Assembly (NCBI GenBank): GCA_038276395.1
Contig: JBBQAA010000057.1
Span: forward strand, 1 to 41,236
Direction: 5' to 3'
Source: JBBQAA01 sp038276395
GTDB taxonomy: Bacteria; Actinomycetota; Thermoleophilia; Solirubrobacterales; Solirubrobacteraceae
Length of the DNA: 41,236 bases
Part shown: positions 37,304-41,236 of the stretch, piece by piece
Layout of the letters: each line of letters begins with the position of its first letter
Position numbering within the stretch: position 1 is the stretch's first letter
Position numbers and translations under genes: made by a program
The notes under the pieces: model-generated
Databases searched by the model: none
Seen by the model: only the letters and a program-made list of their open reading frames with translations
What the model was told of the DNA's origin: nothing

Positions 37304-39648
37304 TCTCTCACCCGGCGTTCGCCGCCGAGCCTTGGACGGTCCGCGAGACCGAGCTGGACCTCGACGTGCTCGACCAGGCCGGGTCGGTGTTCGCGCTGGG
37401 CAACGGGCACATCGGGCTGCGCGGCAACCTCGACGAGGGCGAACCGCCGGGGCTGCCGGGCACCTACCTCAACGGCTTCTACGAGGAGCGCCCGCTTCCC
37501 TATGCGGAGGCCGGCTACGGCTATCCCGAGGCCGGCCAGACGGTGGTCAACGTGACCAACGGCAAGGTCATCCGGCTGCTCGTCGACGACGAGCCCTTCG
37601 ACGTACGCTTCGGCGAGCTGCGCAGCCATGAGCGGGTTCTGGACCTGCGCGCCGGCGCGTTGCACCGCCAGGCCGACTGGGAATCGCCCGCCGGTCAGCG
37701 GGTGCGGGTCTCCTCGACGCGGATCGTCTCGCTCGTCCAGCGGGCGGTGGCCGCGATCGTCTACGAGGTCGAGCCGCTCGATGGCTCGGCGCGGCTCGTG
37801 GTGCAGTCCGAGCTGGTCGCCAACGAGCCGATGCCCCCCGGCAGCGACGACCCGCGCGCGGCGGCCGCGCTCGGCTCGCCGCTGCGCTCCGAGTTGTTCT
37901 CCGATCACGATGCCCGCGCCGTTCTCGTCCACGTCACCGCCGGCAGCGCGTTGCGGATGGCGGCGGGCATGGATCACCTCATCGACGGCCCTGCGGGGAC
38001 CCAGATCGCGACCGAGAGCAGCGAGGATCTCGCACGCGTCACGGTCACGGCCGACGTGGCGCCCGGGCAACACCTACGGGTGGTCAAGCTGCTGGCCTAC
38101 GGGTGGTCGAGCCAGCGGTCGACGGCGGCACTGCGCGACCAGGTCGCCGCCGCGCTGGCCGAAGCCCGCCATACCGGCTGGGAAGGGCTGCTCGCCGGGC
38201 AGCGCGAGTACCTCGACGACTTCTGGGACCGCGCCGATGTCGAGCTCGAGGGCGACACCGAGCTGCAACAGGCGGTGCGCTTCGGGCTCTTTCACGTCCT
38301 GCAGGCGGGGGCGCGAGGCGAGCGGCGCGCAATCGCCGCCAAGGGGCTGACCGGCCCGGGCTATGACGGCCACACGTTCTGGGACACGGAGACGTTCGTA
38401 CTGCCGGTGCTGACCTACACGGCGCCCGACGCCGCGGCAGATGCGTTGCGCTGGCGTCACTCGACGCTCGGCCTGGCGCGTGAGCGGGCCAAGGTCCTGG
38501 GTTTCTCAGGCGCCGCCTTCCCGTGGCGGACGATCGCCGGTCAGGAGTGCTCGGGCTACTGGCCGGCCGGCACCGCCGCCTTCCACATCGGAGCCGACAT
38601 CGCCGACGCGGTCGGCCGCTACCACGTGGCCGCCGCCGACACGGTGTTCGAGTGCGAGATCGGGCTCGAGCTGCTGGTCGAGACAGCGCGGTTGTGGCGC
38701 TCGCTGGGCCATCACGACTCCGGCGGGCGCTTTCGGATCGACGGCGTCACCGGGCCCGACGAGTACAGCGCCGTCGCCGACAACAACGTCTACACCAACC
38801 TGATGGCCCAGCGCAACCTGCGCCTAGCCGCCGATCTCGTCGAGCGCCACCCCGACCGTGCCGCCGAGCTCGGCGTCGACCCCGAGGAGGCCGCGGCCTG
38901 GCGCGACGCGGCTCAGGCGATGCTCATCCCCTACGACGCACAATTGGGTGTGCATCCGCAGTCCGAGGGGTTCACCGAGCACCAGCGCTGGGACTTCGAG
39001 CACACCAAGCCCGAGCAGTACCCGCTGCTGCTGCACTTCCCCTACATCGATCTCTACCGCAAGCAGGTGGTCAAGCAGGCCGACCTCGTCCTGGCCATGC
39101 AGATCCGCGGCGACGCCTTCACCAGCGAGCAGAAGGCGCGCAACTTCGCCTACTACGAAGCGCTGACCGTCCGCGACTCCTCCCTGTCGGCGTGTACCCA
39201 GGCGGTCATCGCCGCCGAGGTCGGCCACATGGAGCTGGCTCACGACTACTTCGCCGAAGCCGCGCTGATGGACCTCGACGACCTCGAGCACAACACCCGC
39301 GACGGCCTGCACATGGCCTCGCTGGCGGGGGCGTGGATCGTCGCCGTCGCGGGCTTCGGCGGTATGCGCGACCACGACGGCCTACTGAGCTTCGCGCCGC
39401 GCCTCCCCGAACGCCTTACGCGCATGGCCTTCGGCATCTGCTTTCGCGGCCGGCGCCTGCGTGTCGAGGTCTCTCACGCCGAGGCCCGCTATTGCCTACG
39501 CGACGGGCCGGCGCTACCGATCGCCCATCACGGTACGCCCGTGACGATCGAGGGAGACGCGCCGAGGACATGCCCGATCCCCGACGCGATGCCGAGCCCG
39601 CGCCCGGAACAACCCACGGGACGCCGGCCCGCACCCCGCCGAGTCTGA
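37300..39648 (+). CDS. GH65 inverting disaccharide phosphorylase (kojibiose/trehalose/maltose type)
   Basis: A 782-residue GH65 enzyme that splits an alpha-glucoside with phosphate to beta-glucose-1-phosphate. The N-terminal beta-sandwich starts W-T-V-R-E-T-E-L-D with G-N-G-H-I-G-L-R-G-N. The (alpha/alpha)6 barrel has G-H-T-F-W-D-T-E-T, F-P-W-R-T, and the general acid Glu488 in G-V-T-G-P-D-E-Y-S. Late motifs R-D-S-S-L-S and T-R-D-G-L-H bind phosphate or substrate. The length is normal (about 750-800), apart from a proline/arginine-rich tail of about 25 residues. The subtype cannot be fixed: kojibiose, trehalose, maltose and nigerose phosphorylases share these motifs. The ATG overlaps the HAD stop (ATGA), and the HAD enzyme would feed the product into glycolysis. 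Confidence 0.92.
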   Translation: MISHPAFAAEPWTVRETELDLDVLDQAGSVFALGNGHIGLRGNLDEGEPPGLPGTYLNGFYEERPLPYAEAGYGYPEAGQTVVNVTNGKVIRLLVDDEPFDVRFGELRSHERVLDLRAGALHRQADWESPAGQRVRVSSTRIVSLVQRAVAAIVYEVEPLDGSARLVVQSELVANEPMPPGSDDPRAAAALGSPLRSELFSDHDARAVLVHVTAGSALRMAAGMDHLIDGPAGTQIATESSEDLARVTVTADVAPGQHLRVVKLLAYGWSSQRSTAALRDQVAAALAEARHTGWEGLLAGQREYLDDFWDRADVELEGDTELQQAVRFGLFHVLQAGARGERRAIAAKGLTGPGYDGHTFWDTETFVLPVLTYTAPDAAADALRWRHSTLGLARERAKVLGFSGAAFPWRTIAGQECSGYWPAGTAAFHIGADIADAVGRYHVAAADTVFECEIGLELLVETARLWRSLGHHDSGGRFRIDGVTGPDEYSAVADNNVYTNLMAQRNLRLAADLVERHPDRAAELGVDPEEAAAWRDAAQAMLIPYDAQLGVHPQSEGFTEHQRWDFEHTKPEQYPLLLHFPYIDLYRKQVVKQADLVLAMQIRGDAFTSEQKARNFAYYEALTVRDSSLSACTQAVIAAEVGHMELAHDYFAEAALMDLDDLEHNTRDGLHMASLAGAWIVAVAGFGGMRDHDGLLSFAPRLPERLTRMAFGICFRGRRLRVEVSHAEARYCLRDGPALPIAHHGTPVTIEGDAPRTCPIPDAMPSPRPEQPTGRRPAPRRV

Positions 39649-39660
39649 CCGACCGCCAGC

Positions 39661-40212
39661 GTGCCTGCCCAGTCGGTGCTCTTCACCATCGGGCATTCCA
39701 CCCGACCGCTCACCGAGCTGCTCGACCTGCTGAGCGACGCCCGTGTCGAGCGGCTCGTCGACGTGCGCAGCGTGCCCCGGTCGCGACACAACCCACAGTT
39801 CCAGGGCAACGCGCTGGCGCAGTCGCTGCCCGCCGCGGGCATCGCCTACCGTCACGCCGCCGCGCTGGGCGGGTTCCGAAGACCTCAGCCAGGCTCTCCG
39901 AACACCGCTTGGAGGCACCCGTCGTTCCGCGGCTACGCCGACTACATGACCAGCGCTGAGTTCGCGGCCGCACTCGAGGAGCTGCAGCGAGAGGCGCACG
40001 AGCGCGCAACGTGCGTGATGTGCGCCGAGGCCCAATGGTGGCGATGTCACCGCCGGCTCATCGCCGACGCCCTCGTCGTCCGCGGCTGGCGCGTGACCCA
40101 CCTCGGCCTGGGCCGCATCCCGAACGACCACGAGCTGACCTCCTTCGCCATCGTCGACGGCGATACGATCACCTACCCGCCCGACCAGCAGGAAGTGGCG
40201 ATCGACTCCTAG
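39661..40212 (+). CDS. DUF488 family protein
   Basis: A 183-residue protein of the DUF488 family. The opening L-F-T-I-G-H-S-T-R-P and V-D-V-R-S-V-P-R-S-R with N-P-Q-F are the family marks, as is C-A-E-A-Q-W-W-R-C-H-R-R-L-I-A-D near residue 118, with a cysteine pair that may act in catalysis. The biochemical role of the family is not established, to my knowledge. The GTG start lies 12 bases after the GH65 stop, so it is probably read from the same message. The functional tie to sugar phosphorolysis is unclear. Its stop overlaps the stop of the convergent oxidoreductase gene within CTAG (40209-40212). Confidence 0.85.
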   Translation: MPAQSVLFTIGHSTRPLTELLDLLSDARVERLVDVRSVPRSRHNPQFQGNALAQSLPAAGIAYRHAAALGGFRRPQPGSPNTAWRHPSFRGYADYMTSAEFAAALEELQREAHERATCVMCAEAQWWRCHRRLIADALVVRGWRVTHLGLGRIPNDHELTSFAIVDGDTITYPPDQQEVAIDS

Positions 40213-41236
40213 TCGCCGGTCAGGTCGCGCAAAACGCCCGGCCCTGCCGGATCGTCGTGGTCTAAGGCGACCTCGACGGGCACAGCGTGCTCGTCGGGAG
40301 CGTGGACGTCTGCGGCGTCTCCGGTCTGGCGAGACAGGAACGGAGCGAGGTAGCGCCCCGCCAGCTTGTCCGGCGGCCACCACAGCGCCTCGCCGGAGAC
40401 CGTGGAGTCGTCGCCGGCGGTCCCACTGATGTCGGCGCGCAGAAACTGTGCCGGGCCGCCGGTCAACAGCAGCCCGCGCAGCACCGGCCGGAACGGCTGC
40501 GGCACAATGTCAACCCCGACCGATGCGGCTATCGCCTCGGCGACGGCATCGGCCTGCTGTGCGGCCAGGCCACCCTGCTTGATCGGAAACTCCGTGGCGT
40601 CACCGGCGGCGAACACGCGGTCCAGGCCGGCCAGCCGGCCATGGGAATCGGTGCGGATGAACCCGTCGTGCTCAGAAGGGATGCCCCGCAAGAGAGGGCC
40701 GACCAGGCGCGGCTCGGTGACGACCCGGTCCACCGCCAGGCGCCGGTCACCGGGCGAGATGTCAAGCCAACCCGGTCGACTGGGTGCTCCGTAGCTGCTC
40801 GTGTGCAGGCTGATCCCGCTGTCATCGAGAAGCCGGCGGACCGCTGCGCTCGCCGTGCTGCCGAAGATCCCGAGCGGCTGGGGTTCAGGGGTGACCAGGC
40901 TCAGCTCGACCCCGGAGCGATCGTGCGCCGCGCAGTCCGCCGCGGTCATCAGTGCCAGGTCGTAAAGCGGCAACGCCCAACTCGGCCCGGCCGGCTTCAC
41001 GAAGGCCAGCTTGTTGACCTGGCCCTCGCGAAGCTGGTGCAGCAGCAGCCGATAGTCGGGGCCGTCACGCCCGTCGTGATATGTCAAGACGTCGTCTGAT
41101 GCCCATTCGCGCGCAGGGTGGGCGCCGAGTGCGAGCACGAGGATGTCGTAGGAGAGCTCGTCCCCATCCTTGGTGACCGTCCGCTGCCGTTCGAGCTCAA
41201 CGCGATCAAGCGCCCCACAATGCCAGCGAGCATCGA
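40209..41236 (-). CDS. FAD-dependent pyridine nucleotide-disulfide-type oxidoreductase (C-terminal part; cut by window edge)
   Basis: About 341 residues are visible and the frame stays open to the right edge, so the N-terminal FAD motif is outside. The visible part starts with an E-L-E-R-Q-R-T-V-T-K-D-G-type strand, then L-S-Y-D-I-L-V-L-A-L-G-A, the typical Y-D-x-L-V-x-A-x-G segment of NDH-2/sulfide:quinone-reductase-like proteins. Next come V-K-P-A-G-P-S-W-A-L-P-L-Y-D-L-A-L-M in the NAD(P) domain, the second FAD contact V-F-A-A-G-D-A-T, and K-Q-G-G-L-A-A-Q-Q-A-D. An acidic tail follows. The cysteines used by sulfide:quinone reductases are not seen in this part, so a general FAD oxidoreductase is the safer call. 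The internal ATG at 41138 is not the true start. Confidence 0.85.
   Translation of the reverse strand, partial: DARWHCGALDRVELERQRTVTKDGDELSYDILVLALGAHPAREWASDDVLTYHDGRDGPDYRLLLHQLREGQVNKLAFVKPAGPSWALPLYDLALMTAADCAAHDRSGVELSLVTPEPQPLGIFGSTASAAVRRLLDDSGISLHTSSYGAPSRPGWLDISPGDRRLAVDRVVTEPRLVGPLLRGIPSEHDGFIRTDSHGRLAGLDRVFAAGDATEFPIKQGGLAAQQADAVAEAIAASVGVDIVPQPFRPVLRGLLLTGGPAQFLRADISGTAGDDSTVSGEALWWPPDKLAGRYLAPFLSRQTGDAADVHAPDEHAVPVEVALDHDDPAGPGVLRDLTGD

Noticed and set aside
1..41236. CRISPR arrays, insertion sequences, transposase or integrase genes, rRNA
   Set aside because: I saw no regularly spaced repeats, no transposase or recombinase motifs and no rRNA segments on either strand.

Overview
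The window is very GC-rich bacterial DNA (by eye above 70 %) with frequent GTG starts, many 4-base start/stop overlaps and several TANNNT -10 boxes placed 6-7 bases before a start codon (leaderless transcripts). Together with the order alaS-ruvX-(mltG), a mycobacterium-like plsB/plsC/wax-ester-synthase cluster and a HAD/GH65 pair, this points to a high-GC actinobacterium, probably class Thermoleophilia (Solirubrobacterales-like). The taxonomic call is inference; there is no rRNA in the window.

Positions 1-11965 are mainly minus-strand housekeeping genes: a probable mltG start, ruvX, alaS, a remnant of a DUF2294 gene, an mnmA fused to an IscU-like domain, a membrane-anchored thioredoxin-like protein, the aspS-hisS-metallohydrolase-small membrane protein operon, a formiminotransferase-like gene and an M29-like aminopeptidase. 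Positions 11984-19859 carry envelope and regulatory genes: a lipoprotein with a TetR regulator, a histidine kinase/response regulator pair, and a divergent four-gene operon (esterase, DUF2156 aminoacyl-lipid synthase-like, two membrane proteins), followed by an SGNH hydrolase.

Positions 19860-27754 hold a Baeyer-Villiger-type monooxygenase divergent from a tight glycerolipid operon: glycerol-3-phosphate acyltransferase, HAD-PlsC fusion, GpsA and a WS/DGAT acyltransferase. These give a path from dihydroxyacetone phosphate to phosphatidate and triacylglycerol; the phosphatidate phosphatase step has no obvious gene here unless the HAD domain does it. Positions 27780-30835 hold modABC for molybdate uptake, with a divergent HTH-Mop regulator, then a tRNA with anticodon CAT.

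From the tRNA to the right edge the DNA looks accessory. It has a 0.6-kb gene-poor stretch with repeats, a DUF3089 lipase-like protein, a two-subunit gluconate-dehydrogenase-like oxidoreductase, and a cluster of broken genes (YdeI/OmdA-like, isoprenylcysteine-methyltransferase-like, GH15 N-terminus). An intact HAD phosphomutase-GH65 phosphorylase-DUF488 operon and a truncated FAD oxidoreductase follow. The most interesting points are the IscU-like/MnmA fusion with a CxxC...C cysteine set, the recurring leaderless promoter motif including one symmetric two-way promoter, and the row of decayed genes beside intact disaccharide phosphorylase genes.
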